Of a stretch of DNA of 64,000 bases, positions 25,105 to 34,307 are shown one piece after another. Positions within the stretch are counted from its first letter, which is position 1, and each line of letters opens with the position of its first letter. The position numbers and the translations under genes are program-made. The stretch is from JAFAGX01 sp035623335. Its GTDB lineage: Bacteria; Acidobacteriota; Terriglobia; Terriglobales; Acidobacteriaceae. Location of the stretch: assembly GCA_035623335.1 (NCBI GenBank), contig DASPTQ010000117.1, positions 3,993 through 67,992 of the forward strand, read 5' to 3'. The notes beneath the pieces were generated by a model that was not told the DNA's origin, made no database searches, and saw only the letters and a program-made list of their open reading frames with translations.

Positions 25105-27156
25105 ATGAGCACTCACACTACGCTCCCGCCCGCGCAGAAAAAATATCAGCCCTACGTGCCGCAGAGCATGGAGATGCGGGAATTCACCTTCCGGGCGGTC
25201 CTTCTGGGAATGATCATGACCGGAATTCTCGGCGCCGCCAATGCCTATCTCGGTTTGAAGGCGGGGATGACGATCGCGGCAACCTATCCCGCGGCAGTCA
25301 TTGGTATGTCGATCCTGCGCTTAATGAAGGGATCGCTGCTCGAAGAGAATATCGCCAGAACGGTGGGCGCGATCGGGGAATCCGTGGCAGCGGGCGCGGT
25401 GTTCACCATCCCGGCCTTTGTTCTCGCTGGCCTGTGGCCGAGTCTCGGGGTGGAAAGGTATTGGCAGTCGGTGGCGCTGATGGTCATTGGTGGCCTGCTG
25501 GGGATCCTGTTCGTCACCTTGCTGCGGCGCGTCATGGTCGAAGACCCTGAGCTTCCCTTTCCCGAGTCGGTAGCCGCCGCGGAAATCCATAAGGCCGGAC
25601 AGCAAGGTTCGAAGGCTGCTAAGATCCTGTTCGCCAACATGGGCTTCGGCGCCGTCATGTACTTCCTCTCGCAGGTCAATCTGTTCTGGTACACCAAAGA
25701 GTTTCTCATCGATATTCCCAAAATGCCCGCCGGTCTACGTCTCGGGCGTAGTGCCTCGGCGCCCCTGCTCGCCACCGGAGGCATGAGCACGTTCACCTCG
25801 CCGGCGGTGAGTCCCGCCTATCTGGGCGTCGGCTATATTATCGGACCGCGCTTGGCATCGCTGAACTTCGCCGGAGGTGTACTTGCCTGGGGTTTACTGG
25901 TTCCGCTCTTGATTTATTTTCTCGGCCCAAGTCTTCCCGCCATGCCGGTCAACACCAGCGCCGACGCCTACTGGAGTGGAATCGCGTTCAGCGTCTGGTA
26001 CTCGATCGTGCGCCCCATCGCCGTCGGAGGCATGCTGGTGGGAGCGGGCTTCACTCTGTTTCGTATGCGCAAACAATTAATGGCCGGCATGAGGCGGGCC
26101 GTTTCCGACCTTCGAAAGTCCGCCGAAGCCCATCAAGCCACCGACCGCACCGATCGCGACCTGAGCGCCAAGGTCGTTTTCCTGGGCGTTGGCCTGGTGT
26201 TTCTGGCTATGATCGGACTGTACTACTTCTTTATTGTGGGCGCGCATAATTTGTCCGACAACAAGGCGATTGCCGGCGCGATCGTTGCCGCCGCCGTGAT
26301 GGTCGTCCTAGGGTTCTTCTTTGCCGCGGTGTCGGGCAACCTGGTGGGCATGATCGGCTCCTCCAACAATCCTGTTTCCGGCCTAACCCTGTGCACCCTG
26401 GTCGTAGCCGCTCTCATGATGGTGGCGCTCGGCGTTTCGGGAACCGGCGGCGTGGCGGCCGTACTCGGAGTCGCTGCCGTCGTTTGTGTCTCCTCGGCGG
26501 TGGCCGGCGAGATGTTGCAGGACTTGAAGGTGGGACACATCCTCGGCGGAACGCCCGCCAAGATGCAACTGGGCGACATCTTCGGCATCCTGGTCGCCTC
26601 CCTGGTTCTATTTCTGCCCTTGATGATCCTCGATAAGGCATACCACTTTGGCAGTGCTGCCCTGCCGGCACCACAAGCCGGGTTGATGGCCATGCTCGCG
26701 CAAGGTATCGTCGGGGGGAACATGCCGTGGCCCTTGGTGGTAGTTGGCATCCTGATGGGCTTCGCTATGATTTTGGTCGAAGTCAAGAGTCCGATGCTGT
26801 TTTCCGTCGGCATGTATTTGCCACTCGAAACCACCTTCGCCATCTTCGTCGGCGGCCTCATCCGCTGGCTTACCGACAAACTGAGGGATCGGCGCGGCTA
26901 CAACGACGCGCAAAAGGCGCGAGTGGATAATGCCGGGGTACTCACCGCCTCCGGGCTGATCGCCGGGGAGGCGTTATGCGGCCTGGTCATCGCCGCCATT
27001 GTTGGAACGAATCACACGCTCTGGCACATTGAGTCGGGCAATTTTGTCCTCTCCGGATTGATCGGCATGGCGGTGCTGATCTTCGTCATGGTGAAGATAC
27101 CGCTGGCCAATGCCGGCAGCCCGGATGAACCGGCGCCACCAACTGCGATCATGTGA
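25105..27156 (+). CDS. OPT-family oligopeptide transporter
   Basis: 683 residues from ATG 25105 with GAGAGGA upstream; the frame is open further 5' but that sequence is not family-like. It is a polytopic membrane protein with about 14-16 helices. Family features are MREFTFRAVLLGMIMTGILG, AANAYLGLKAGMTIAATYPA, ENIARTVGAIGESVAAGAVF, PFPESVAAAEIHKAG and SGNLVGMIGSSNNPVSGLTL. The prokaryotic OPT group imports di-, tri- and oligopeptides or metal-chelates with protons. A POT-type peptide transporter 850 bases downstream suggests a peptide-using lifestyle, but they are separate units. Confidence 0.93.
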   Translation: MSTHTTLPPAQKKYQPYVPQSMEMREFTFRAVLLGMIMTGILGAANAYLGLKAGMTIAATYPAAVIGMSILRLMKGSLLEENIARTVGAIGESVAAGAVFTIPAFVLAGLWPSLGVERYWQSVALMVIGGLLGILFVTLLRRVMVEDPELPFPESVAAAEIHKAGQQGSKAAKILFANMGFGAVMYFLSQVNLFWYTKEFLIDIPKMPAGLRLGRSASAPLLATGGMSTFTSPAVSPAYLGVGYIIGPRLASLNFAGGVLAWGLLVPLLIYFLGPSLPAMPVNTSADAYWSGIAFSVWYSIVRPIAVGGMLVGAGFTLFRMRKQLMAGMRRAVSDLRKSAEAHQATDRTDRDLSAKVVFLGVGLVFLAMIGLYYFFIVGAHNLSDNKAIAGAIVAAAVMVVLGFFFAAVSGNLVGMIGSSNNPVSGLTLCTLVVAALMMVALGVSGTGGVAAVLGVAAVVCVSSAVAGEMLQDLKVGHILGGTPAKMQLGDIFGILVASLVLFLPLMILDKAYHFGSAALPAPQAGLMAMLAQGIVGGNMPWPLVVVGILMGFAMILVEVKSPMLFSVGMYLPLETTFAIFVGGLIRWLTDKLRDRRGYNDAQKARVDNAGVLTASGLIAGEALCGLVIAAIVGTNHTLWHIESGNFVLSGLIGMAVLIFVMVKIPLANAGSPDEPAPPTAIM

Positions 27157-27207
27157 TCGACCGCGCCTAGGTTTCAGAACCAACTACAGTGTCGCGTCTG
27201 GTCTCGC

Positions 27208-27921
27208 GTGAGTATGGTTGCCGACAACTGGAAGGAGGTACAAGCTCGCATTCGAGCTGTGGCTTCTCGGGTCGGACGTGATCCCCGGGAAGTTGCCTGT
27301 ATGGCGGTAAGCAAGGCGTTCCCGCCGGAGCGAATCCGTGAGGCCTACGACGCAGGTCTGCGGCTGTTCGGCGAAAATCGGGTGCAGGAGTTTGCTCACA
27401 AATGGCCGGCCTTGCGGGATCTGCCGGATGCCGAGTGGCACATGATCGGCCATCTGCAATCCAACAAAGCCGCAAGGGCCGCCGAGCTGTTTGCCGGGAT
27501 AGACTCGCTCGATTCTGTGCGGTTGGCCGAGAAGCTGAATCTCTCGGCCCGGCTTCTCGGTCGAAAGCTTCCGGTTCTGGTTGAGATTAATATGGGGGAA
27601 GAAGCAGCCAAGAGCGGGGTCGCACCGGAATCGCGGGCCTTGAACGAACTCTTGGAAAAAGCCGCGGAGCTCGACCACCTGGAATTTCGCGGGCTGATGG
27701 CCATTCCGCCATTCACCGAAGATCCGGAGCAAGCTCGACCCTTCTTCCGGCACCTGCGGGAGTTGCGCGATCAAATCGCCGCTCGCAAGCTGGCCTCCGT
27801 CGGTATGCACGTACTGTCCATGGGGATGTCGCACGATTTTGAGGTCGCCATCGAAGAGGGGTCAACGTGTGTGCGAATCGGCACGGCAATTTTTGGCGAA
27901 AGAACCGCGACAAACATCTGA
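27208..27921 (+). CDS. YggS/PLPBP-family pyridoxal 5'-phosphate homeostasis protein
   Basis: 237 residues from GTG 27208. A single-domain TIM barrel binds PLP through the Lys in CMAVSKAFP. Other family motifs are LFGENRVQEFAHKW, WHMIGHLQSNKA, VLVEINMGEEAAKSG, FRGLMAIPPF, LSMGMSHDFEVAIEEGSTCV and VRIGTAIFGER. It buffers PLP and affects amino-acid and vitamin B6 metabolism; it has no known catalytic activity. It follows the OPT gene by 51 bases, so co-transcription is possible. Confidence 0.95.
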   Translation: MSMVADNWKEVQARIRAVASRVGRDPREVACMAVSKAFPPERIREAYDAGLRLFGENRVQEFAHKWPALRDLPDAEWHMIGHLQSNKAARAAELFAGIDSLDSVRLAEKLNLSARLLGRKLPVLVEINMGEEAAKSGVAPESRALNELLEKAAELDHLEFRGLMAIPPFTEDPEQARPFFRHLRELRDQIAARKLASVGMHVLSMGMSHDFEVAIEEGSTCVRIGTAIFGERTATNI

Positions 27922-28009
27922 ACCCACGAGACAAACGCAGCTCCCCCGTCGCTCATGGCTGGCGCTCGCGCCCCGCGAGCCCGGGGACGACAACTAGAGG
28001 GAATTCCCA

Positions 28010-29410
28010 GTGTTGTCCAAGGAGCGGCGCTTGAGCTTCTCCGAGCGGCTGGAGGAGATTCGCACGGGCTTCGAGCGGTCGTTCTGGATCGCGAATCTTA
28101 GCGAAATCTTCGAGCGCCTTTCCTATTATGGGGCGTTTGCCTCGCTCGCCCTGTACCTCCAGGAACGACTAAATTTCTCGGCCCAGCAGACCGGAACTCT
28201 GGCCGGCATATTCGGCGGAATGGTGTGGTTTCTCGCCATTTTTGGCGGAGCCGCCGCGGACCGCCTGGGGTTCCGTCGCGCGCTGTCTCTCGCCTACCTG
28301 ATTCTATCCGCCGCGTATTTTCTGATCGGTTCGATCGGAGCCTCGTGGCTGGCGCCCCTCCGCGATCGTGTACCCCTGGATCTGTTTGTCGGTTGCATTC
28401 TCGTGCTTCCTGCCTTGGGCATATCCCTGGTCAAGCCCTGCGTGGTGGGCACCACGGCTCGGGCTTCGGACGAAAAAGTTCGCTCGATTGGCTATTCGAT
28501 CTACTACACCATGGTGAACATTGGCGGCGCAGCTGGACCCCTGGTTGCGTCCTGGGCCCACCGCCACCTGGGAATTGAGAATGTGTACCGGGTGGCTGCC
28601 CTCAGCGTCTTTGCGATGTTCTTCGTGGTCTTTTGGTTCTTCGAAGAGCCACGGCGGGCGCAGGATGGCCCGCAACCTTCGATACGAACCGTGGCTCACA
28701 ATTTTTGTGTGGTGGTGGGCAACTATCGCCTGGTCTTCCCCGTATTGTTCGTCGCCGCGCTACTCCGCATCGCCCTGTGGCTCTATCCCGGACTTCACGT
28801 ACCCTGGTGGCTCTGGGTGGGACTGCTGCTGGTGGTGCTTGCAGGCATCAGCCGCTTCATGTGGTTCCTCGTGCTCTTCACCGGCTATTGGGTGGTGTTT
28901 TGGCAGCAGTACATCACTTTGCCGGGTTTCATCCATGCCTACATCGACCCCCATGCGCCTGTCGAACTCATTTTGGTGACCGACGGGCTGACCGTGATCT
29001 GCCTCACGCTGGCGTTGAACTTGTTGACCCGCAAGATTCCCGCCCTGCAAGCGGTGATACTGGGCACCGTGATCACGTCGGTGGCCTGGCTGATCCTTGC
29101 CTTCCGCCCCACCGTGTGGGCGGCCGTGCTGGCTTTGTTTGTCCTTGCCTTAGGCGAGATCATTCAATCCCCGCGCTACTACGAATATATCTCGCGGCTG
29201 GCACCCCCGGGCCAACAGGGCACGTACATGGGATTTGCCTTTCTGCCGATCGGCATCGGGTCTCTGATCGGTGGCTGGTTTGGGGGGATGCTCATTCACC
29301 AGTTGGGCGAAGTCCGACATCAGAGCGGACGCATCTGGTGGTCAGTGACCGCTGTAGGCGTGGCTACAGCGGCCAGCTTGTGGATCTACGACAAGAAGGT
29401 ACGGAGTTGA
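28010..29410 (+). CDS. POT-type (proton-dependent peptide) MFS transporter
   Basis: 466 residues from GTG 28010 with GAGGG upstream. Twelve or more helices. The N-terminus FWIANLSEIFERLSYYGAFA is the POT/PTR hallmark including the ExxER-type motif, followed by GGAAADRLGFRRALSLAYLI, KPCVVGTTARASDE and a SIYYTMVNIGGAAGPLVAS helix that correspond to PTR2 signatures. Probably an inner-membrane proton-coupled di/tripeptide importer; substrate not proven. It converges with the antiporter gene on the minus strand. Confidence 0.85.
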   Translation: MLSKERRLSFSERLEEIRTGFERSFWIANLSEIFERLSYYGAFASLALYLQERLNFSAQQTGTLAGIFGGMVWFLAIFGGAAADRLGFRRALSLAYLILSAAYFLIGSIGASWLAPLRDRVPLDLFVGCILVLPALGISLVKPCVVGTTARASDEKVRSIGYSIYYTMVNIGGAAGPLVASWAHRHLGIENVYRVAALSVFAMFFVVFWFFEEPRRAQDGPQPSIRTVAHNFCVVVGNYRLVFPVLFVAALLRIALWLYPGLHVPWWLWVGLLLVVLAGISRFMWFLVLFTGYWVVFWQQYITLPGFIHAYIDPHAPVELILVTDGLTVICLTLALNLLTRKIPALQAVILGTVITSVAWLILAFRPTVWAAVLALFVLALGEIIQSPRYYEYISRLAPPGQQGTYMGFAFLPIGIGSLIGGWFGGMLIHQLGEVRHQSGRIWWSVTAVGVATAASLWIYDKKVRS

Positions 29411-29518
29411 CGGTCGAGGAGTCCTAACAAATGTTAGTTCTCCCCGATACCGTGCGCTCCGTCTGACCTGGCCTTCCCGCGATTCCGCAGCGGTCCGGCA
29501 CCGCTACACGTCGGTCAA

Positions 29519-30862
29519 TCAGGCAACACCTCTGGTGGCCCTGGCCTCCTCGAGTTTCGGTGCTGGTCCTAATTCCACACCGGCAAGGGTGCGTGCCGAC
29601 AACGGCTTCAGCCAGAACAGCGCCATGAGGGCGGCGATGATATCGCAGCTAATCATGACGTAGAACACCGGCACCCACGAGCCCGTCTTCGACATCGCAT
29701 AGGCGGCGACTGGTGCAGCAAAGATAGAAGCCAAGCCCTTTGAGGTGTAGACGATTCCGTAGTTCGTCGTCGCCCATTTCCTCCCGTACAGATCCGCCGT
29801 CAGGGATGGGAAGAGCGAGAAGATCTCACCCCAGGCGAAGAATACCAGGCTCGACAACAACACGAACATCACGGGTCGATGGATGGTCTGTAGCCACAGC
29901 CAGATCGCCAGACCCTCGATCATGAAGGCGCCAAACATGGCGTTTTCCCGGCCGATGTGGTCGGAGATCCAGCCCCACAGTGGACGGGTGAGTCCATTCA
30001 CCACCCGGTTCAACTGAATCGCCAGAATGGACGCCGAGAGACCCCAGACCACGATGGTTTTGTCCACCTTGTAGAAACCGGCAATCTCCTTGAGTTGCGC
30101 CGTGACCACCAAGCCCCCGAAAGCCACGAGCGTCATCATGATGTAGATGGCATAGAAAGATCGTTGCCTCACCATTTCCGACCAGGTGAAGTCGCGCATG
30201 CTTTGGCGCACCTTGGCCAACGGCTTCCAATTCTTGGGAAGCCAACCCTTGGGGGGCGCGACGATGAACATGGCGGCGACGGTCACGATAATGCCTTGCA
30301 GGATGCCCCAAAAAACAAAGGCATGGCGGTAGCCGGAAGCCTTGATCATCGTGTCAATCGGAGCGACCGTGAGGGCCGTCCCGATGCCGTAAGCGCCAGA
30401 CACAATCCCGGCACAGAGTCCGCGGTGGTCGGGGAACCATTTGAGGACGTTCCCGGTGCATCCACCGTAAACCGCTCCCGCCCCAATCCCGCCGATGGCG
30501 TACCAGATGTAGAGTTGGCTGAGCGTTGTAGCGTAACCTGATCCGATCCAGCCGGCCCCAACCAGCAGGCCGCCGATTCCAATGACCAGCCGCGGGCCAA
30601 GGGAATCGATCAGGTACCCCTCGAAGGGTACCAGCCAGGTTTCGCAGAATATGAAGGCAGCAAAGGCAACCTGCACCCCGGCCAGAGTGGCGTGCAGACT
30701 TGAGGTTAAGGGCTTGGTGAATAGTGTCCAAGCGTATTGAAGGTTAGCAATCGCCATCATGGCGATGATGCAAGAGACCATCTGAATCCAGCGGTTGATG
30801 ACTTGGGGCTGGGAATCGATTGTCTCAAGATTGGGACGGACTGACTTTGGAGAAGTAGCCAT
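29519..30862 (-). CDS. oxlT: OxlT-type oxalate/formate antiporter (OFA family MFS)
   Basis: 447 residues, 12 helices. OFA-family features are NLQYAWTLFTKPL at helix 1, FEGYLIDSLGPR in loop 2-3, YGGCTGNVLKWFPDHRGLCA in the helix 4-5 region and DFTWSEMVRQRSFY in the central loop. Arg286 (LNRVVNG) and Lys375 (VYTSKGLAS) lie where the two essential basic residues of Oxalobacter OxlT (Arg272, Lys355, from memory) bind oxalate. Nearby genes for oxalate oxidation and activation, and a shared operator 20 bases upstream of the start, support oxalate as substrate. Formate or another dicarboxylate exchange remains possible. Confidence 0.82.
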   Translation of the reverse strand: MATSPKSVRPNLETIDSQPQVINRWIQMVSCIIAMMAIANLQYAWTLFTKPLTSSLHATLAGVQVAFAAFIFCETWLVPFEGYLIDSLGPRLVIGIGGLLVGAGWIGSGYATTLSQLYIWYAIGGIGAGAVYGGCTGNVLKWFPDHRGLCAGIVSGAYGIGTALTVAPIDTMIKASGYRHAFVFWGILQGIIVTVAAMFIVAPPKGWLPKNWKPLAKVRQSMRDFTWSEMVRQRSFYAIYIMMTLVAFGGLVVTAQLKEIAGFYKVDKTIVVWGLSASILAIQLNRVVNGLTRPLWGWISDHIGRENAMFGAFMIEGLAIWLWLQTIHRPVMFVLLSSLVFFAWGEIFSLFPSLTADLYGRKWATTNYGIVYTSKGLASIFAAPVAAYAMSKTGSWVPVFYVMISCDIIAALMALFWLKPLSARTLAGVELGPAPKLEEARATRGVA

Positions 30863-30882
30863 AGATACCCCCGGAGCTCCTT

Positions 30883-30903
30883 CTGGTCCGATACCGCGAC
30901 CAG
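30883..30903 (-). promoter_or_regulatory. Putative GntR operator upstream of oxlT
   Basis: The plus-strand sequence CTGGTCCGATACCGCGACCAG is an imperfect palindrome (outer arms CTGGTC/GACCAG). It matches the operator at 36228-36248 at 18 of 21 positions, and the two following bases (CG) agree too. It ends 20 bases before the oxlT start codon, where a bound regulator could block transcription or initiation. The assignment to the GntR protein encoded at 35482-36213 is an inference from sequence identity. Confidence 0.6.
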
Positions 30904-31072
30904 CGTTTTCTATCTACAATTCGAAGCCTTGCGGCCCTTCGTAACAAAACAACTAGGGGGAAATGGGGGAATTGAGATCGCTAGCCAGCCGGAACGAGAT
31001 GCTAATGTCGTTATCAGTGGCGCACCGTAACTGCAGAGGCCAGAGGCCTCCATTTCTTCAGTCGACAACGGA

Positions 31073-31762
31073 TCACCTGGTAGTTGGCAATGCTTCGCGC
31101 AGTTCCTCGATAATTTTCACTCCACTGCTGGTGCCGATGCGATTCGCCCCCGCCTCGAGCATCGCCTTCGCGTCAGCCGCGGTTCGAATTCCTCCCGACG
31201 CCTTCACGCCGATGCTCGGTCCCACGATCTGCCGCATCCTGCGGACATCGCCCACCGTTGCCCCTCCGCCCAGAAATCCGGTGGACGTCTTCACAAAATC
31301 TGCCCCGGCTTGGACGCTCAGCTCACACGCCAGTCTCTTCTCGTCCTCGGTCAGAAGGCCGGTTTCCAGGATGACTTTGAGCAATCCGTCCCGCTCATGC
31401 GTCACCTCAGCCACACTCTGAATCTCCCCTCGAACGAAGTCGTGCTTGCCCGACTTCAGCGCACCCAGATTCAGGACCATGTCAATTTCCCGTGCGCCCA
31501 GCGTTAAGGCCTCGCGGGTCTCAAATCGCTTGACGCTCGAGAGCGTTGCGCCCAGAGGAAAACCCACCACGCAGGCCACTTTTACCGAGGATCCCGCTAC
31601 CTGCGTCGACGCCAGCTCTACGTAGGCGGCATTCACCACCACGGCCGCGAAGTCAAACTCACGCGCTTCCTGGCAGAGGCGGATAATTTGCTCCTCGGTC
31701 GCTTCCGGGCGCAAGTTCGTGTGATCAATCATTCTTGCCAGGCGCTGATCGCTTGAGACCAT
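31073..31762 (-). CDS. deoC: Deoxyribose-phosphate aldolase
   Basis: 229 residues. A class I aldolase that cleaves 2-deoxyribose-5-phosphate to glyceraldehyde-3-phosphate and acetaldehyde. Motifs are MIDHTNLRPEAT, CVVGFPLGATLSSVKRFET, REIDMVLNLGALKSG, LKVILETGLL with the proton-relay Lys, DFVKTSTGF with the Schiff-base Lys, and GVKASGGIRT. It sits between the antiporter and the oxidoreductase subunits but is separated from the latter by a strong terminator. Its link to oxalate metabolism is unclear and may be accidental. Confidence 0.95.
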   Translation of the reverse strand: MVSSDQRLARMIDHTNLRPEATEEQIIRLCQEAREFDFAAVVVNAAYVELASTQVAGSSVKVACVVGFPLGATLSSVKRFETREALTLGAREIDMVLNLGALKSGKHDFVRGEIQSVAEVTHERDGLLKVILETGLLTEDEKRLACELSVQAGADFVKTSTGFLGGGATVGDVRRMRQIVGPSIGVKASGGIRTAADAKAMLEAGANRIGTSSGVKIIEELREALPTTR

Positions 31763-31774
31763 TTTCTTAGCCGC

Positions 31775-31816
31775 AAAAAACTCAGGCTCCTCAGCAAGGA
31801 ACCGAGGAGCTTTGAG
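31775..31816 (-). terminator. Rho-independent terminator after the oxalate oxidoreductase operon
   Basis: On the minus strand a stem CTCA-AA-GCTCCTC pairs with GAGGAGC-C-TGAG around an 11-base loop (plus coordinates 31781-31816) and is followed immediately by TTTTTT (31780-31775). It lies between the beta-subunit gene (ending 31979) and deoC (starting 31762), so it closes the regulator/oxidoreductase transcript. Confidence 0.8.
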
Positions 31817-31978
31817 TGGTGTTTTCCATCTTCGTCAAGCGGCCCAAAAGACCGAGAAACTCCTCCGGCTCTCCTTCGCGCATGCCGTCGGATTTGATTC
31901 TTACTGCCGCCCGTACCTGCGATATCTAGGCCGCTCTCGCGCTTCCCTCCTTCGTGATCTGCAACGTCCCGGCTCAGT

Positions 31979-33007
31979 TCACTCTGCCGGCGGCGGCTCC
32001 CCTTCGACATCCTGGCGGAATGGAATGACCCCGGGAATGAGCCACTTGTTCCACATGTCGTCAACCTTACTCTGGAAGTAGTCGATGTCGTCGTCGGTAA
32101 AGTGGGCAAATCTCCCCTGTTTCAGCAAGTAATCCCGGACGGGCTGCCGCTTGATCTTGCCGCGGGCAATCTGTTGCGTCCGCCCGGTTAATTTGAGCAC
32201 GCCGTTTTCCACCTCGTACAGAGGCCAGACCCCGGTGTTGACGGCCAATTCGCCCATTTCATGGGACAGGTAAGGATCGTAATCCCAACCCTTTGGACAG
32301 GGATCGAGGGAATGGATAAAGGTCGGTCCCCCGATGGCCAGCGCTTTACGGATGGAATTCATGCCGTGCAGGCCATAGGACATGCAAATGGTTGCAACGT
32401 ATTTGCACTCGGGATGGCCCGCGGCCATCATGCCGGCCATGTTCTTTTTCCAGCGGCGGTGCATAATTCGCTTGACTTTTCCCGGAGTGCTGAAGGTGGT
32501 GTTGGCGCCCCAAGGCGTGCTGCCCGAAAGCTGAATATCAGTGTTGGCGTAAGACTCGTTGTCGTACATCAAGATCAGGCAGTTGTAATCGGGGTGCGTG
32601 AGAGTGGCCGAAATTGCTCCCACGCCCATATCCGCCCCACCGCCGTCGCCGCAAAAGGCAATGACGTTGATCGGTTCCCGCTTAATTTTGCCCTTGCGCA
32701 TGAGCGCCTTGAGCGCGGCCGACGCACCTAGAGCCGCCGAACCGCTGCTGCCGAGCTGGGTATGCATCCACGGCACGACCCAGGAGGTGCTGTAGTAGGT
32801 GGTGTTCGCCACATACATGCATCCGGTGCTGCCCAGCACAATGGTGCGGGGACCGGCGGCCTTCGCCATCATTTTCATGACCAGCGCCGACTCGCAGCCC
32901 TGGCAAGTGCGATGTCCCGAGGTGAAAAACTCATCGAGTGGGAGCTTCTTCACGGACTTGAAGGGATCGAGTTTCTGCGTCGGATCAATCTGTACGTAGG
33001 TTGCCAT
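31979..33007 (-). CDS. Oxalate oxidoreductase beta subunit (TPP- and FeS-binding)
   Basis: 342 residues from ATG 33007, with AAAGGA upstream; the open frame extends further 5' but reads through the end of the alpha gene. It is the thiamine-diphosphate-binding subunit of a 2-oxoacid:ferredoxin oxidoreductase. The proximal [4Fe-4S] ligands appear as Cys35 and Cys38 (GHRTCQGCES), Cys63 (GSTGCMYVA) and Cys237 (SLDPCPKGW), as in PFOR. The TPP/Mg motif is CGDGGGADMG...YDNESYANT (about 119-156). Length and spacing fit the oxalate oxidoreductase type. The alpha gene lies 50 bases upstream and a terminator lies downstream. Confidence 0.85.
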   Translation of the reverse strand: MATYVQIDPTQKLDPFKSVKKLPLDEFFTSGHRTCQGCESALVMKMMAKAAGPRTIVLGSTGCMYVANTTYYSTSWVVPWMHTQLGSSGSAALGASAALKALMRKGKIKREPINVIAFCGDGGGADMGVGAISATLTHPDYNCLILMYDNESYANTDIQLSGSTPWGANTTFSTPGKVKRIMHRRWKKNMAGMMAAGHPECKYVATICMSYGLHGMNSIRKALAIGGPTFIHSLDPCPKGWDYDPYLSHEMGELAVNTGVWPLYEVENGVLKLTGRTQQIARGKIKRQPVRDYLLKQGRFAHFTDDDIDYFQSKVDDMWNKWLIPGVIPFRQDVEGEPPPAE

Positions 33008-33057
33008 TGCGGCTACATCCTTTCTGATGCGTGAAACACATCCGCAAAACTTTAGGT

Positions 33058-34287
33058 TTATTCCCGCAGGCCGATCCAGCGGGTCAAGGGCTGCGACTTG
33101 CCTTCTGCAGCCTGATACACACACTCCGTGACCTTCTCCACGTCGGGCACGGTGACCTCTCGCCCTCCCAGTCCGGCGATGAAGCCTAAGACCGGTGGCT
33201 TGGGCCCCGGGGCGGAATAGAGCGCACTGCGAACCTCATTGGTCAGCACACCGCTCATGTAGGGCGATCCGAAGGAGTAGTCACGATCGATGACCCCGAT
33301 CGCCTGGAAGCGGCTTAAGGAGCGAGCCAGTTCCTGCGCCGCAAAGGGCCGGAACCAACGCATGCGGACGAATCCTACTTTCTTACCCTCCTTGCGCATC
33401 TGCCGGATCGCCACCTTCACCGGGGTAGACAGCGTGCCCATGCCCATCAGCACAATGTCGGCGTCCTCGGTTTCGTACTCCTCGAAGAACGGGTTGCTGT
33501 AGGAGCGCCCAAACACGCGCTCGAAATCCGCGTAGGCCTCCCGCAATACCCCGGATACGCGCTCCATGGCCGCGTAATTCTGCCGGCGGATCTCCATGAC
33601 CCAGTCCTCATTGCCCTGGGGCGCCACCGTAATCGGGTTGTCGGGATGGAGCAGAAGATCCTTACGATCGTAGCGAGGCAGGAACTGGTTCACGCTCTCT
33701 TGCGTCGGAATCTTCACCAAAGCCTGCGAGTGCGTCAAGAACGCCCCGTCGCAGCTGATGGCGCAGGGCAGAAAGATGCGACGGTCCTCGGCCACACGAT
33801 AGGCAACGAGAGCGGTGTCGAGCGCCTCCTGCGCACTATCCACCCATACCAAGAGCCAGCCGAGATCGCGCACTGTCAGGGCGTCATTGTGTTCGACGCC
33901 AAAGGCTCCGGGATCATCCAGGGCGCGATTGCCGACCATGCACACCAGGGGAATGCGCAAGGCGGGGGTCACCGTCAGCGCCTCCATGGCGTACATCCAA
34001 CCCACGCCGCTCGAGCCGCAAAACACCCGTGCCCCGCAGGCGCAGGCGTGCTTGACGATTTCAAATTGGGAGTGTTCACCCTCGGCCACAATGTATTCAC
34101 AATCCATTTCGCCGTTGGACACCAGCTTCGCGACGTACTGCATGACCGTGTCATAAGGACGAATCGGATAGGCCGTGATGACATCGACGTCGGCCAGCTT
34201 GCAGGCGACCGCAATCGCCTCGCTGCCCGTGATTAGTGCGGTCTGTTCGGTCTTTTTCTGTTCTTCAATGGTTGTGACCGTAGCCAT
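33058..34287 (-). CDS. Oxalate oxidoreductase alpha subunit
   Basis: 409 residues, about the size of the Moorella alpha subunit. It contains the pyrimidine-binding and domain-II regions of the PFOR superfamily. The motif that is YPITPSS in pyruvate enzymes reads AYPIRPYDT here (Tyr40, Arg43), and a second Arg lies in MVGNRALDDPG (Arg121). With an offset of 12 these fall on Tyr28, Arg31 and Arg109 of Moorella thermoacetica oxalate oxidoreductase (numbers from memory), which bind the second carboxylate of oxalate. GAGGAGGAA precedes the ATG. It is 20 bases behind the gamma-delta gene in one operon. Glyoxylate or another small oxoacid is the main alternative substrate. Confidence 0.85.
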   Translation of the reverse strand: MATVTTIEEQKKTEQTALITGSEAIAVACKLADVDVITAYPIRPYDTVMQYVAKLVSNGEMDCEYIVAEGEHSQFEIVKHACACGARVFCGSSGVGWMYAMEALTVTPALRIPLVCMVGNRALDDPGAFGVEHNDALTVRDLGWLLVWVDSAQEALDTALVAYRVAEDRRIFLPCAISCDGAFLTHSQALVKIPTQESVNQFLPRYDRKDLLLHPDNPITVAPQGNEDWVMEIRRQNYAAMERVSGVLREAYADFERVFGRSYSNPFFEEYETEDADIVLMGMGTLSTPVKVAIRQMRKEGKKVGFVRMRWFRPFAAQELARSLSRFQAIGVIDRDYSFGSPYMSGVLTNEVRSALYSAPGPKPPVLGFIAGLGGREVTVPDVEKVTECVYQAAEGKSQPLTRWIGLRE

Positions 34288-34307
34288 GACTAGTTCCTCC
34301 TCAGGCC

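Noticed and set aside
29424..29437. Palindrome CTAACA-AA-TGTTAG between convergent transporter genes as a terminator
   Set aside because: A two-base loop cannot form a stable hairpin and no T-run follows; more likely chance or a protein site without support.
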